Origin: Thalassovita gelatinovora
GTDB lineage: Bacteria > Pseudomonadota > Alphaproteobacteria > Rhodobacterales > Rhodobacteraceae
Assembly: GCF_001458355.1 (NCBI RefSeq)
Contig: NZ_CYSA01000016.1
Coordinates: 213,113 to 277,112 of the forward strand
Direction: 5' to 3'
Length of the DNA stretch: 64,000 nt
Below are positions 1 to 8,077 of the stretch, piece by piece. Under the pieces are notes generated by a model that was not told the DNA's origin, searched no databases, and saw only the letters and a list, made by a program, of their open reading frames with translations. The translations under genes and the position numbers were made by a program. Within the stretch, counting starts at the first letter, position 1; each line of letters begins with the position of its first letter.

Positions 1-1802
1 AGCGTCGTGGCTGATCCATTTCCCATGTCAACCGCATCGGATTGAACGGTGATCGTCCCGTCGCGGTTCAAGAAGACCGAAGCGACCATCCCGTCGCCCG
101 ACGTCCCGTAAGCCTGAAGCGACATGGCAAGCCCGGTGCCATAACAGGTCTGACCTTCGACCGTACTTTCCCGCTTTAGCGCTGCGCGATCGGCCCAAAG
201 CGGGTGATTTTCCGCCAGATCCAGCATCTCTGCAAGGCGCAGGCTTTGCTCTACCGGACCACCAACCACGGTTGCGCCGCCTTCTGCCACGATGTTGGCC
301 CGGCGCAATTCGACCGGGTCCCAGTTTTGCCCAGCGGCGATATCGTCAAGCGCCGTTTCGATGGCGAAAAAGGCCTGCGGTCCGCCGAAACCTCGCTGCG
401 AGCCGCCTGAAATATTCTGGGTATGGGTCGCCTCGGCAAAGATGTCGGCCATCGGCACGGCATAGGAACCACCGGCACAAAGCGCCGCCAAGGAGGCCAC
501 GTAAGGGCTCAGGTTGCGCCGCCCGCCCCCGTCGAAGGTCAGCGTCATCTGGATGGCCTGCAACGACATGTTGCCATCAATGGCCAATGCGCCGGTCAAC
601 ACGGCACCGTGGCGTTTCAGACCGACGCGAAACTGTTCGAACCGGTCATAGGCCAACCGCACCGGGTTGCCGCCGGAATAGGCCCCGGCCAACGCCAGCA
701 TAAGCGTGAAAGGCGAACTGTCGCGCCCGCCGAATCCACCGCCGGGATAGCAGCTTGTCAGGTTGACCGCCCGCAGATGAAACGGCGCGTCGTCGCTGTC
801 ATACATCGACAGGATGTTGCTGATATCGCCATCCGGGGATTGGGTCCCCAACACGATATTTATCACCCCCGCCGGGCCATCGATCCAAACCAACCCCGCT
901 TCGGGCTCCATGAACATCGGGTCCATTGCCTGCATATCGGTTGAAAACGGTTGCCGGATCAGACCGGGATCACTGTCCAGAACCTGCTGAATCTTGCTCT
1001 GATAGCCCGGCACCTGATCCATATAGGTTTCGGGGTCGGCCGTGGCATAGCTGAATTCGTCGCCGTATTTCACGTAAGTGGTCGTCGGTGAAAACGCGTC
1101 GCCCAGCGGCGGACCATCCCGAAGACCGCTGCCGTAGATCTGGAACGCATCATCATTGAATTCGATCGCGGCTTTGGCCGCGCGGAAGGCCGCAACACTG
1201 TCAAACAGCAACAGCGCAACCGCCTGACCAAGGAAATTCGGGATATTTCCGGGCACAACGATCAGGTCAAAAACCACATCGGGCGGCAAGTTGAAGCTGC
1301 GACCGTCAGCGTCGACCGTCGACTTGCGCTGCGCCTTGGCGATCTCTTGGGCCATTCGTTCGTCCATATGCAAATCGCGCGTGAAAGCCACTTTCGGTGC
1401 GCGTTGCGCTTGGCTCAATTCGTTACCAAGCACCACCCGCACAGGCTGCGCCTGCGGCGGCAGGTTGCCAAGGTCGACGCCTTCGAAAGCCTGATCGGTG
1501 GTCAGCGCCCGCAAATACAGCGCGTGCCACTGGTTGTCCGGCCAGCCAGCCATGTCAGCGGCGGAAAAATCGCGGGCATAGACCTTTTGCCCCGTTACCT
1601 TGGCCAACCCGTCAATCCGTTGCCTTGCGACACCGGGAACGGCGGTTGATCCAGCGCCAAGACCTGCCCCCTCGGCCCGCCCGGCCCGCCCAGTCAGCCC
1701 CAAAGGGGCCGCGATCACGGTAAGGGCAACGCCAGCACCGGTTGATTTGAGGAAGGCACGCCGCGTGACCGCAGCGCCTGTGACTGTTTCTCGAAAATCC
1801 AT
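1..1802 (-). CDS. Tat-exported xanthine dehydrogenase/aldehyde oxidase-family molybdopterin subunit (3' end off window)
   Basis: About 600 codons are visible and the reading frame stays open to the left edge, so the C-terminus is missing. The N-terminus has a twin-arginine signal (TRRAFLK, residues 13-19) followed by a hydrophobic stretch, so the cofactor-loaded enzyme should be exported to the periplasm. The opening domain carries the family motif VTGQKVYARDF. Further on are the molybdopterin-contact motifs GGGFGGRD and RGFGGPQAFFAIE, typical of the large subunit of molybdenum hydroxylases such as isoquinoline 1-oxidoreductase beta and periplasmic aldehyde oxidases. It would hydroxylate an aldehyde or N-heterocycle and pass electrons to iron-sulfur and cytochrome subunits, which must lie outside the window. 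It is divergent from a TetR-led acyl-CoA operon. The substrate cannot be told from sequence. Confidence 0.85.
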   Translation of the reverse strand, partial: MDFRETVTGAAVTRRAFLKSTGAGVALTVIAAPLGLTGRAGRAEGAGLGAGSTAVPGVARQRIDGLAKVTGQKVYARDFSAADMAGWPDNQWHALYLRALTTDQAFEGVDLGNLPPQAQPVRVVLGNELSQAQRAPKVAFTRDLHMDERMAQEIAKAQRKSTVDADGRSFNLPPDVVFDLIVVPGNIPNFLGQAVALLLFDSVAAFRAAKAAIEFNDDAFQIYGSGLRDGPPLGDAFSPTTTYVKYGDEFSYATADPETYMDQVPGYQSKIQQVLDSDPGLIRQPFSTDMQAMDPMFMEPEAGLVWIDGPAGVINIVLGTQSPDGDISNILSMYDSDDAPFHLRAVNLTSCYPGGGFGGRDSSPFTLMLALAGAYSGGNPVRLAYDRFEQFRVGLKRHGAVLTGALAIDGNMSLQAIQMTLTFDGGGRRNLSPYVASLAALCAGGSYAVPMADIFAEATHTQNISGGSQRGFGGPQAFFAIETALDDIAAGQNWDPVELRRANIVAEGGATVVGGPVEQSLRLAEMLDLAENHPLWADRAALKRESTVEGQTCYGTGLAMSLQAYGTSGDGMVASVFLNRDGTITVQSDAVDMGNGSATT

Positions 1803-1966
1803 CGGATACCCCTGCTATGGGTGCAAGAAATCTATAATGCCGCCCGGCGAAAAACTTGTTCCAAAAACCCGAACAAACCCCAAAGGCTGTCCCTCAAATC
1901 ATGCTCAGACTGCGATTTAAGCAAGAACCGCGCCAAATTTGTGGCTCACAAGGTCTTGACGAATTA

Positions 1967-1998
1967 TAAATATGATGTTGATGTCAGTTTCATATTTA
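1967..1998. promoter_or_regulatory. Candidate operator: inverted repeat between divergent genes
   Basis: Nine-base arms TAAATATGA (1967-1975) and TCATATTTA (1990-1998) are perfect inverted copies separated by 14 bases. They lie in the AT-rich spacer between the molybdenum hydroxylase (minus) and the TetR gene (plus), ending just before the TetR start. This is a natural place for an autoregulatory TetR site controlling one or both directions. The assignment is inferred from symmetry and position only. Confidence 0.45.
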
Positions 1999-2002
1999 AC
2001 CA

Positions 2003-2683
2003 ATGACAGAGCCCACCGTGACCCCAGCCCCCTCAACAAACGCGCCCCCTCCACAAGATCCATGCTTTGAAGATTGGCTCATGCGCGACCGCACGGAGAT
2101 GCGAAAAGGCGACCGGACGCGCACCGATCTAATCGTCGCTTGTGCCCGCTTCCTTGCCGCGCAGCCATTGGAACGGCTCACCGTTTCGGCGATCTGCAAA
2201 TCGGCCGGCGTGGCGCATGGCACGTTCTATCTCTATTTTTCCGACCGGAATGTGCTGGCCGGTGCCGTTCTCAGCGCCTTTGCCGATTACGTGCAGCTGC
2301 GCATGCACGCCGCCAGCCGCAACACCGACGATCCGGCCCACGATACCACGGCCGCCTATATGCGGATATTCGAGGACAACGCCGGCCTGATGAAAAGCAT
2401 GGTGGTTGGCGGCGACGCCTTCCCACAGGCCCGCGAAGCGTTCCAGCGGCTGAACCACGACTGGGCCCAAACCGTAATGCGCGCAACGCTCCGGCGCGAT
2501 GGCCGCGCGGCAAGACCCGAACCGGACCTGATGCGCCGCGCCTACGCGCTTGGCGGCATGGTGGACCAATATCTGACCGCCCTGTTCATCACCAATGACC
2601 CGTGGGTCAAATCCTTTTCACACGATCACGAGGCGGTGCTGGAAATGTTCACAGACATCTGGAAACGGGGCATGGCACCATGA
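2003..2683 (+). CDS. TetR/AcrR-family transcriptional regulator
   Basis: A 226-residue protein with a TetR helix-turn-helix at about residues 50-75 (LTVSAICKSAGVAHGTFYLYF) and a variable all-alpha ligand domain. The N-terminal extension before the HTH is long, and an internal ATG at 2081 could be the true start because no strong ribosome-binding site precedes 2003. Its stop overlaps the start of the next gene (ATGA), so it is co-transcribed with the CoA ligase and hydratase. The likely ligand is therefore the acyl or aryl-CoA metabolite of that operon. The inverted repeat immediately upstream is a plausible autoregulatory site. Confidence 0.88.
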   Translation: MTEPTVTPAPSTNAPPPQDPCFEDWLMRDRTEMRKGDRTRTDLIVACARFLAAQPLERLTVSAICKSAGVAHGTFYLYFSDRNVLAGAVLSAFADYVQLRMHAASRNTDDPAHDTTAAYMRIFEDNAGLMKSMVVGGDAFPQAREAFQRLNHDWAQTVMRATLRRDGRAARPEPDLMRRAYALGGMVDQYLTALFITNDPWVKSFSHDHEAVLEMFTDIWKRGMAP

Positions 2684-3984
2684 GCCTGATCGAAAACGGC
2701 CACCGGATCGCGCTGAATGATCTTGCGGCGCACCGGCAAGCGGCCTGGGAACGCCAAAGCGCCTATGTCGCCGCCCATTCCGATTTCTACCGGCGCCTGT
2801 GGGCGGGTCAAACACCGCCCAAACGGTTGGAGGATCTGGCTGCTCTGCCCTTTTCCGACAAAGCGGACCTGCGCCTGTCACAGCCCGCCCATCCGCCGTT
2901 CGGTGACTATCTGGCCGCGCCGCGCGATCAGGTGTCCCGGTTGCACCGTACATCGGGCACCACCGGGCAGGCGATGAACCTGGCGCTCAGTGCGCGTGAC
3001 TGCGACACCACCGAAATCGTCGGTGGCCGGGCACAGGCGCTGGCTGGTCTTGGACCGGGTGACACGGTGGTGCATTGCCTGAATTACCAGATGTGGATGG
3101 GGGGATTGACCGATCATCGAACATTGGAACGCACCGGGGCGACGGTGGTGCCGTTCGGCGTCGGGTCGACTGAACTTCTGGTCCGCAGCATTCTCGAAGT
3201 CGGGATCACCGCGATTTCCTGCACGCCGTCCTATCCGACCGTGCTGGAACGGGTGATTGCGGAAAAATTCCCCGGTCTCACCCCTGCCGATCTTGGCCTC
3301 AAGCTGGGATTGTTCGGCGGAGAACCCGGTCTGGACGATCCCGCCTTGCGCCAACGCCTGTGCGACACATGGGGGATGGAACCGCGCAACGCCAATTACG
3401 GCGTGTCGGATGTGTTTTGTAACTTCGCGTCCGAATGCCCCCATGACACCGCGTTGCATTTCGTGGCCCATGATGTGCTGCATGTCGAACTGATCGACCC
3501 GGACACCGAAGCGACAAAGACCTTGGAACCCGGCGCGAAAGGCGAACTGGTCCTGACCCATCTGTCGCGTGACTGTCAGCCGCTGGTGCGGTTTCGAACC
3601 GGCGACATCATCGTGATCGAAGCAACCGATCCCTGCCGTTGCGGCGGTACCGGGTTCCGGTTCCGCGTGGTCGGGCGTTCCGACGACATGATCGTGGTTC
3701 GGGGGCTGAATATGTTTCCGACCATGGTGGCCGCTGTGGTGACCGAATTTCCCGAATTGTCGGGCGATTACCGGATCATCCTCGACAGTCCGCCACCCTA
3801 CGACGTGCTGCCGGTTCACGCCGAACTTGCCAAGGAACAGCCAGAGGACGGCACCCTTTCCCAGCGGCTGGAAACGGCGCTCAAGGCCAAACTCGGCGCG
3901 ACGGCCCAAGTGACCATCGTCCCCGCCGGCACCTTTCCGGTGACTGAGGGCAAAACCAAACGTGTGATCAGGAACACCCCATGA
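2680..3984 (+). CDS. PaaK-type AMP-forming acyl/aryl-CoA ligase
   Basis: A 434-residue adenylate-forming enzyme of the phenylacetate-CoA ligase family. It has the P-loop SGTTG at residues 92-96, LFGGEPG and YGVSDVF in the substrate/adenine region, a RTGD motif, and the C-terminal hinge GRSDDMIVVRGLNMFP. This activates a carboxylic acid to its CoA thioester through an acyl-adenylate in the cytoplasm. An upstream in-frame extension exists, but the ATG at 2680 overlaps the TetR stop in the usual ATGA arrangement and begins the family-like N-terminus. The gene is overlapped in turn by the hydratase at its 3' end. Phenylacetate itself is only one possible substrate, and no other paa genes are nearby. 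Confidence 0.85.
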   Translation: MSLIENGHRIALNDLAAHRQAAWERQSAYVAAHSDFYRRLWAGQTPPKRLEDLAALPFSDKADLRLSQPAHPPFGDYLAAPRDQVSRLHRTSGTTGQAMNLALSARDCDTTEIVGGRAQALAGLGPGDTVVHCLNYQMWMGGLTDHRTLERTGATVVPFGVGSTELLVRSILEVGITAISCTPSYPTVLERVIAEKFPGLTPADLGLKLGLFGGEPGLDDPALRQRLCDTWGMEPRNANYGVSDVFCNFASECPHDTALHFVAHDVLHVELIDPDTEATKTLEPGAKGELVLTHLSRDCQPLVRFRTGDIIVIEATDPCRCGGTGFRFRVVGRSDDMIVVRGLNMFPTMVAAVVTEFPELSGDYRIILDSPPPYDVLPVHAELAKEQPEDGTLSQRLETALKAKLGATAQVTIVPAGTFPVTEGKTKRVIRNTP

Positions 3985-4742
3985 CAGATTTCAGCTATGA
4001 CACCATTCTGTCCTCCATGACCGGTGACGGCGTGCGCACCATCGCCCTGAACCGGCCAAATTCTCTCAATGCGATGAACCGGCGGCTGATCGACGACGTT
4101 GCGATCGCGTTCGACGACGCCAATCGGGATCCGCAGACCCGCGCGATCATCTTCACCGGCAAAGGCCGCGCCTTTTGCGCCGGCGATGACAGGCATGAAC
4201 ATGTTCATCCTGAAACCGAAGCAGAGGCGCGCGATCTGGTCGATGCGATCCAGCGGGCGACGGTCGCCATCGTGTTCGGCGCCAAGCCGGTGGTGGGGGC
4301 GATCAACGGCTGGGCGGTCGGCGGCGGTTTCGAATGGGCGATCAACTGCGACTTTCCGATCTGGGCCGAAAGCGCCAAAGGGTTTTTCCCCGAAGTGTCG
4401 CTCAACCTGTTCGTCACCGGGGCGGTAACGTCGCTGCTGCCAGCCATTGCAGGCCCGTTGAAAGCGCGTGAAATGCTGTTTCTCGGACAGCGCTACCCAG
4501 CCGCTGAATTGCACGATTGTGGGGTCGCGTGGAAAGTCGTGCCCGACGCCGATCTGCAAACCGAAGCCGCCAAGGTGGCGGCACAGCTTGCACACCTCCC
4601 GACCCTGTCGGTGCGCGCGATGAAACGGGTGCTGAATCAGGCAACCGCCGGCGCATTGCACCGCGCGCTTGAACAGGAAACCGAAGCAACCGTTGCCGGT
4701 TTTCTCGACCCCGAAACAACCCGCCTGTTGAAACAGTTCTAA
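3981..4742 (+). CDS. Enoyl-CoA hydratase/isomerase family protein
   Basis: A 253-residue crotonase-fold protein. The oxyanion-hole segments AFCAGDD and INGWAVGGGFEWA are present. Both acidic positions used by classical hydratases appear to be kept: E in GGGFEWA and E in FFPEVSLN. It therefore probably hydrates or isomerises a CoA thioester made by the upstream ligase. The start overlaps the ligase stop by four bases, so the three genes form one translationally coupled operon. It is followed by a convergent Crp/Fnr gene. The exact reaction in the crotonase family cannot be fixed by motif alone. Confidence 0.88.
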   Translation: MTDFSYDTILSSMTGDGVRTIALNRPNSLNAMNRRLIDDVAIAFDDANRDPQTRAIIFTGKGRAFCAGDDRHEHVHPETEAEARDLVDAIQRATVAIVFGAKPVVGAINGWAVGGGFEWAINCDFPIWAESAKGFFPEVSLNLFVTGAVTSLLPAIAGPLKAREMLFLGQRYPAAELHDCGVAWKVVPDADLQTEAAKVAAQLAHLPTLSVRAMKRVLNQATAGALHRALEQETEATVAGFLDPETTRLLKQF

Positions 4743-4755
4743 GTTTCAACACACC

Positions 4756-4823
4756 CGGCCATATGGCACAGGATTTCGAACATCGCCGACGCATCGAAGA
4801 GCGTCGACAGGATATATCGGCCA
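4756..4823 (-). pseudogene. Decayed copy of the 3' end of the ureohydrolase gene at 7.1 kb
   Basis: Read on the minus strand this segment encodes FDAS-AMFEILCHMAG, matching the C-terminus of the ureohydrolase at 7100-8065, where FDAS and VMFEILCHMAG are separated by nine further residues. At DNA level 4756-4798 matches 7116-7158 with three differences in 43 bases. The match resumes after 27 bases missing from this copy, exactly between two GACGCA repeats of the intact gene (7149-7154 and 7176-7181). This looks like a relic of a duplicated ureohydrolase gene that lost 27 bases by repeat slippage. The rest of the copy is not recognisable. Confidence 0.65.
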
Positions 4824-4883
4824 TCTTGGCTGAAGTGTAAGGTGCGGCTACTTGTAGAAAAGGACTTGTAACGCTTCAAAATC

Positions 4884-4910
4884 TGGTCCGATGCGTAACG
4901 CACCGGACCA
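4884..4910. terminator. Hairpin between convergent hydratase and Crp/Fnr genes
   Basis: TGGTCCG (4884-4890) pairs with CGGACCA (4904-4910), and an inner GCGT/ACGC extends the stem. On the minus strand it is followed by GATTTTG. It lies just beyond the stop of the Crp/Fnr gene and also downstream of the forward operon, so it can serve either. The U-tract is weak. Confidence 0.55.
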
Positions 4911-4919
4911 GCAACGGTT

Positions 4920-5651
4920 TCAGGCGGCATGGCGCAGCGAAACGGCCTCACCCGTGGCGGCGAAGAGACTCTGAGGATCGCGGATCACGGCGCAGGAAGG
5001 CTGCGGCAATGCGACCACGCCGGCTTTTTCAAGCGCCTTGATCTGACGCGAAACGGTCTCAAACGTCAGACACAGGATCTGCCCAAGCTCGGCGCGGTTC
5101 AGGCGTAAATCCATCTCCTCGGGTCGCTCCTGTCGTTCCCAGAACGACAAAAGCAATGTGGCCACCCGTTGCATCGCGGTTTTGCGGCCCAGCATGACCT
5201 GCCAGCGGCGCGCTTCGCAAAGTTGATCCTGCAATTCTTCAAGATAGTTCATCCGCAGGCGCGGTATTTCCTCCAGAATTACTGCGAATACATCACTATC
5301 ACAGCTAAGCAGCACCGTTTCCCCCATCGCAGTGCGCCGCACCCCGGCAGTGCGCGGGCCGACGGGCGACAGCATCTCGCCCGCGAAGGTCAGACCGAAA
5401 AGCCGGCTGACCCCGTCAGGATCGCATACCTCCTTGCGCAGCACACCGCGCAGCACGATCTCGGGATGGGGGACGTTGGTGTGATCGCGAGAAATCGGGT
5501 CGCCATCGCCATAAATATCTTGGGTAAAGGCCCGTAGGACCGTGGATTTCTGCCGCGCTGTCAAACCGCGAAACAGCTTGTGCCGTTTCGTGCTGATATG
5601 CATCGGTACTGCGTGGCCCGGAATTTGCCACGGTAGAGTCATCGCGTTCAT
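4920..5651 (-). CDS. Crp/Fnr-family transcriptional regulator
   Basis: A 243-residue protein with an N-terminal cyclic-nucleotide-binding-like beta-roll and a C-terminal Crp-type winged helix (RAELGQILCLTFETVSRQIK, about residues 183-202). No N-terminal cysteine cluster like that of Fnr or FnrL is seen, so it is unlikely to be an Fe-S oxygen sensor; the effector is unknown. An upstream in-frame ATG exists at 5669, but the ATG at 5651 has AAGAGA at suitable spacing and is preferred. It is convergent with the hydratase operon. Two small exported Cys-containing proteins follow on the same strand upstream, a context that hints at respiration or metal stress. Confidence 0.85.
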   Translation of the reverse strand: MNAMTLPWQIPGHAVPMHISTKRHKLFRGLTARQKSTVLRAFTQDIYGDGDPISRDHTNVPHPEIVLRGVLRKEVCDPDGVSRLFGLTFAGEMLSPVGPRTAGVRRTAMGETVLLSCDSDVFAVILEEIPRLRMNYLEELQDQLCEARRWQVMLGRKTAMQRVATLLLSFWERQERPEEMDLRLNRAELGQILCLTFETVSRQIKALEKAGVVALPQPSCAVIRDPQSLFAATGEAVSLRHAA

Positions 5652-5822
5652 CTCGCATCTCTTTCTCATTTGGTGCAGTGCCGCGTTTCACGGCAGGGTG
5701 CGGCCAGAGAGAGACTGCGCAATTGGCGCTATCCGTCTTGCCCAAGGCCATGACGGACTGCCGGTCGTGCGGTCCCTGTTCCGACGTCTGTTCGGGATAG
5801 CCGGACTCGGTGTCCGGCGGGA

Positions 5823-6206
5823 TCAGACGGGAACAGGCGGGGCGCGGGCACGCGTGGCCCCCCCGGCGGTCTGCCGGTTCAGGATCTGGTCGGTCGGCAG
5901 CGCCAAATCACAAAATCCAAGCGCAAATGCGACCGGCTCGGCAAGCGGCGGCGCCGCGTTCTGGGTGGTAAGGGAAACCTGCACGCAGTGGGGAGCATGG
6001 GGATCACCACCCTGGTCTTGCTTCTCTCCAACCGGAATCGTGCTGCCGTCTTCGGTCAGCCAGACTTCCTTCGTGCCACTACTGGTACACAGCACCAGCC
6101 GGATACCATCCGGTCCGGCATGCCGCATCATGCCATCGGGAACGGTCCCAAGCAGCACAAGCGCCAGTACAAGCAAGGGCCGGGCAAGAAGAAGCGCGAA
6201 ACGCAT
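5823..6206 (-). CDS. Small exported protein, DUF2946-like
   Basis: A 127-residue protein with an N-terminal hydrophobic signal/anchor (FALLLARPLLVLALVLL). A conserved-looking middle (DGIRLVLCTSSGTKEVWLTEDG) and a downstream HAPHC segment recall DUF2946-type proteins, which often sit near copper-handling genes. The longer frame from 6332 is not used because the ATG at 6206 has GAGGTG eight bases upstream and starts directly with a signal sequence. The next gene upstream on the same strand is of similar type. The family call is tentative and the function unknown. Confidence 0.6.
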   Translation of the reverse strand: MRFALLLARPLLVLALVLLGTVPDGMMRHAGPDGIRLVLCTSSGTKEVWLTEDGSTIPVGEKQDQGGDPHAPHCVQVSLTTQNAAPPLAEPVAFALGFCDLALPTDQILNRQTAGGATRARAPPVPV

Positions 6207-6370
6207 TACGATCACCTCGCCCCGGCGGGGATGATGACAGGGACTGTGACGGGGCAGGCAGCCACCGCAAAGAAACGTCCCGCGCAAATGGGAAATAACG
6301 TCATGTCTGATATCCATGGGGGCATCCGGCACGCGATGGCCGGAACGCTCATTCGGGTCGTGGAAGACGG

Positions 6371-6730
6371 TCAGACCAATGGCGGCGCCCGCGCGGGGCG
6401 TGTTGCGGTTCGTGTCAATGACGTCTGGCGTGGCCCAAACATGGCAACAGGTGCCGCCACCGTGGCGAGGTTCAGCCGAACATAATCGGATGCCGGTTCA
6501 GGAAGATGAAACGTCACCAGAAGACGGCAGGCTTCGCAGTCGGTCCCCGCGCCGCCATCCCCAGAACCACCGCAAAGATCGGCAGCCCCCAATCCAAAGG
6601 CCGCGGCATAAAGATCTGCCTCGACTTCGGCAGGCGAAGAAAACCGATGCCCAAAACCCGTCGTCGCCAAAGCAACGGTCAGAGCACAGATCAGTGCACC
6701 CAGCAGGATTGGAAATTTTTTCAACCTCAT
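6371..6730 (-). CDS. Small exported Cys-containing protein, DUF2946-like
   Basis: A 119-residue protein with an N-terminal membrane segment (FPILLGALICALTVALATT), then a cysteine arrangement ADLCGG followed by DCEACRLL. The C-x2-C pair after an isolated Cys resembles DUF2946 proteins. It shares strand and layout with the gene at 5823-6206, about 160 bases downstream, so the two may be co-transcribed. A periplasmic thiol or metal role is possible but not shown by the sequence. Confidence 0.55.
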   Translation of the reverse strand: MRLKKFPILLGALICALTVALATTGFGHRFSSPAEVEADLYAAAFGLGAADLCGGSGDGGAGTDCEACRLLVTFHLPEPASDYVRLNLATVAAPVAMFGPRQTSLTRTATRPARAPPLV

Positions 6731-7023
6731 GGCATCTTAGCTAATCTGCCCCTCCTCACACAACAAGCACCCAATTCCCGATGGGGCGATTTGTCCTGTC
6801 GCTGCACGGCACCCCAAGCATCCCTGCTTTCTCCGAATTTGAAACGCGGTAGGGGATTTCATCTGTGTTTCGTGTTCTTCGGATGGGAATGCATTTCCGC
6901 GAATGTCATATCTCATACCCCAGACAGAGCGGTTGCTTCGCTTGTCATATTTCGCGACAGCCTTTCGCACCATCGCGACCGCAAGCCGTTCAATTGCAGT
7001 CTGAGCCTGTGCTTGAAAATCAA
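6731..7023. other. Intergenic region, no convincing gene
   Basis: About 290 bases lie between the DUF2946-like gene and the terminator of the ureohydrolase operon. A minus-strand frame of about 100 codons crosses it but starts inside the terminator hairpin and shows no recognisable domain, so it is not called. The promoter of the DUF2946-like pair should lie here. Confidence 0.5.
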
Positions 7024-7077
7024 AAAGCCCGGCAAACGCCCGTTTCAGCATCGAAACGGACCTTCGCCGGGCGCTTT
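7024..7077 (-). terminator. Two-tier hairpin terminator of the ureohydrolase operon
   Basis: The outer stem GCCCGGC (7027-7033) / GCCGGGC (7066-7072) encloses an inner stem CCGTTTC (7040-7046) / GAAACGG (7053-7059). On the minus strand, downstream of the ureohydrolase stop, the outer stem is followed by T residues (complement of 7022-7026). The position fits the end of the long ABC/SDR/ureohydrolase operon. Confidence 0.65.
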
Positions 7078-7099
7078 GTGTTCAGCCAAGGTCGGTCTC

Positions 7100-8065
7100 T
7101 TATTCGGACGCCAAACCGGCCATGTGGCACAGGATTTCGAACATCACCGACGCACCGAGGTAAGCGGTGCCCCCGGACGCATCGAAGGGCGGCGACACTT
7201 CGACCAGATCGGCCCCGGCAATATTGACCCCGTCAAGCAGGCGGGCGACCTGCAATGCCTGATAGGAATTCGGCCCGCCCACTTCGGGGGTGCCGGTGCC
7301 GGGGGCAAAGGCCGGGTCGACGAAATCGATGTCATAAGACACATAGGTGGGCGCCTTGCCGACGATTTCCTTGGCTTCGGCCATCACATCTTCGGGGCCG
7401 CGGGCGTGGAATTCTTCGATCGGGATCACCCGAATGCCGACGCTGTCGGCGAAATCGCGGTCTTCGCTGTCATAGGTGGTGCCACGGATGCCGATTTGCA
7501 CGACCCGCTTGGGATCAAGAAGCCCCTCTTCGACCGCGCGGCGGAACGGGGTGCCGTGGGTGTACATCGTACCGCCGAAATAACTGTAAAACAGGTCGGT
7601 ATGGCTGTCGAAATGGATCATGCCCAGCGGATCGGGTTTACCCAAGGCACGCAGGATCGGCAGCGAATTGAGGTGATCACCCCCGGCGGTCAGCGGCCGA
7701 ATGCCGTTGGCGCGGACCTGTTCGAAGAATGTGGTGATCCGCGTCATGCTGTCGTGCAAATCCGCCGGGTTCGGGGCGACATCGCCCATATCGGCGCAAT
7801 TGGCCATCTCGAAAGGGCGCACCCCGGTCGCACCGTTCTGGGCCCGGATCATCGTCGACATGTCGCGCAGCTGACGCGGCCCATGCCGTGGCCCCGGACG
7901 GTTGGTGGTGCCGGAATCCCAGGGCGAACCTATAAAACCGATCTGCACGTCCTTCAGGCGCGGGTGATCGAAATTGACATGCGGCAACCGCATGAAGGTC
8001 GGAACACCGGCATAGCGCGGCAGGTCAAAGCCGGAAACCGGATGGAAAAAGGGATCGCTTGTCAT
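7100..8065 (-). CDS. Agmatinase-family ureohydrolase
   Basis: A 321-residue arginase/agmatinase-fold enzyme. The binuclear metal ligands are all visible: GGDH, then HFDSHTD, then SYDIDFVDPAFAPGTGTPE. Such enzymes cleave a guanidino compound to urea and an amine; agmatine, 4-guanidinobutyrate, 3-guanidinopropionate and guanidine are known substrates in the family. It is the last gene of an operon encoding an ABC importer and two dehydrogenases, which argues for a catabolic role on an imported guanidino compound rather than polyamine synthesis. A decayed copy of its 3' end lies at 4756-4823. The speB symbol is withheld because the substrate is not evident. Confidence 0.88.
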   Translation of the reverse strand: MTSDPFFHPVSGFDLPRYAGVPTFMRLPHVNFDHPRLKDVQIGFIGSPWDSGTTNRPGPRHGPRQLRDMSTMIRAQNGATGVRPFEMANCADMGDVAPNPADLHDSMTRITTFFEQVRANGIRPLTAGGDHLNSLPILRALGKPDPLGMIHFDSHTDLFYSYFGGTMYTHGTPFRRAVEEGLLDPKRVVQIGIRGTTYDSEDRDFADSVGIRVIPIEEFHARGPEDVMAEAKEIVGKAPTYVSYDIDFVDPAFAPGTGTPEVGGPNSYQALQVARLLDGVNIAGADLVEVSPPFDASGGTAYLGASVMFEILCHMAGLASE

Positions 8066-8077
8066 TGTTGGCTCCTA

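Noticed and set aside
6737..7051. Minus-strand open frame of about 104 codons between the ureohydrolase and DUF2946-like genes
   Set aside because: Its start lies inside the operon terminator hairpin and no domain is recognised, though the first 35 residues look helical.
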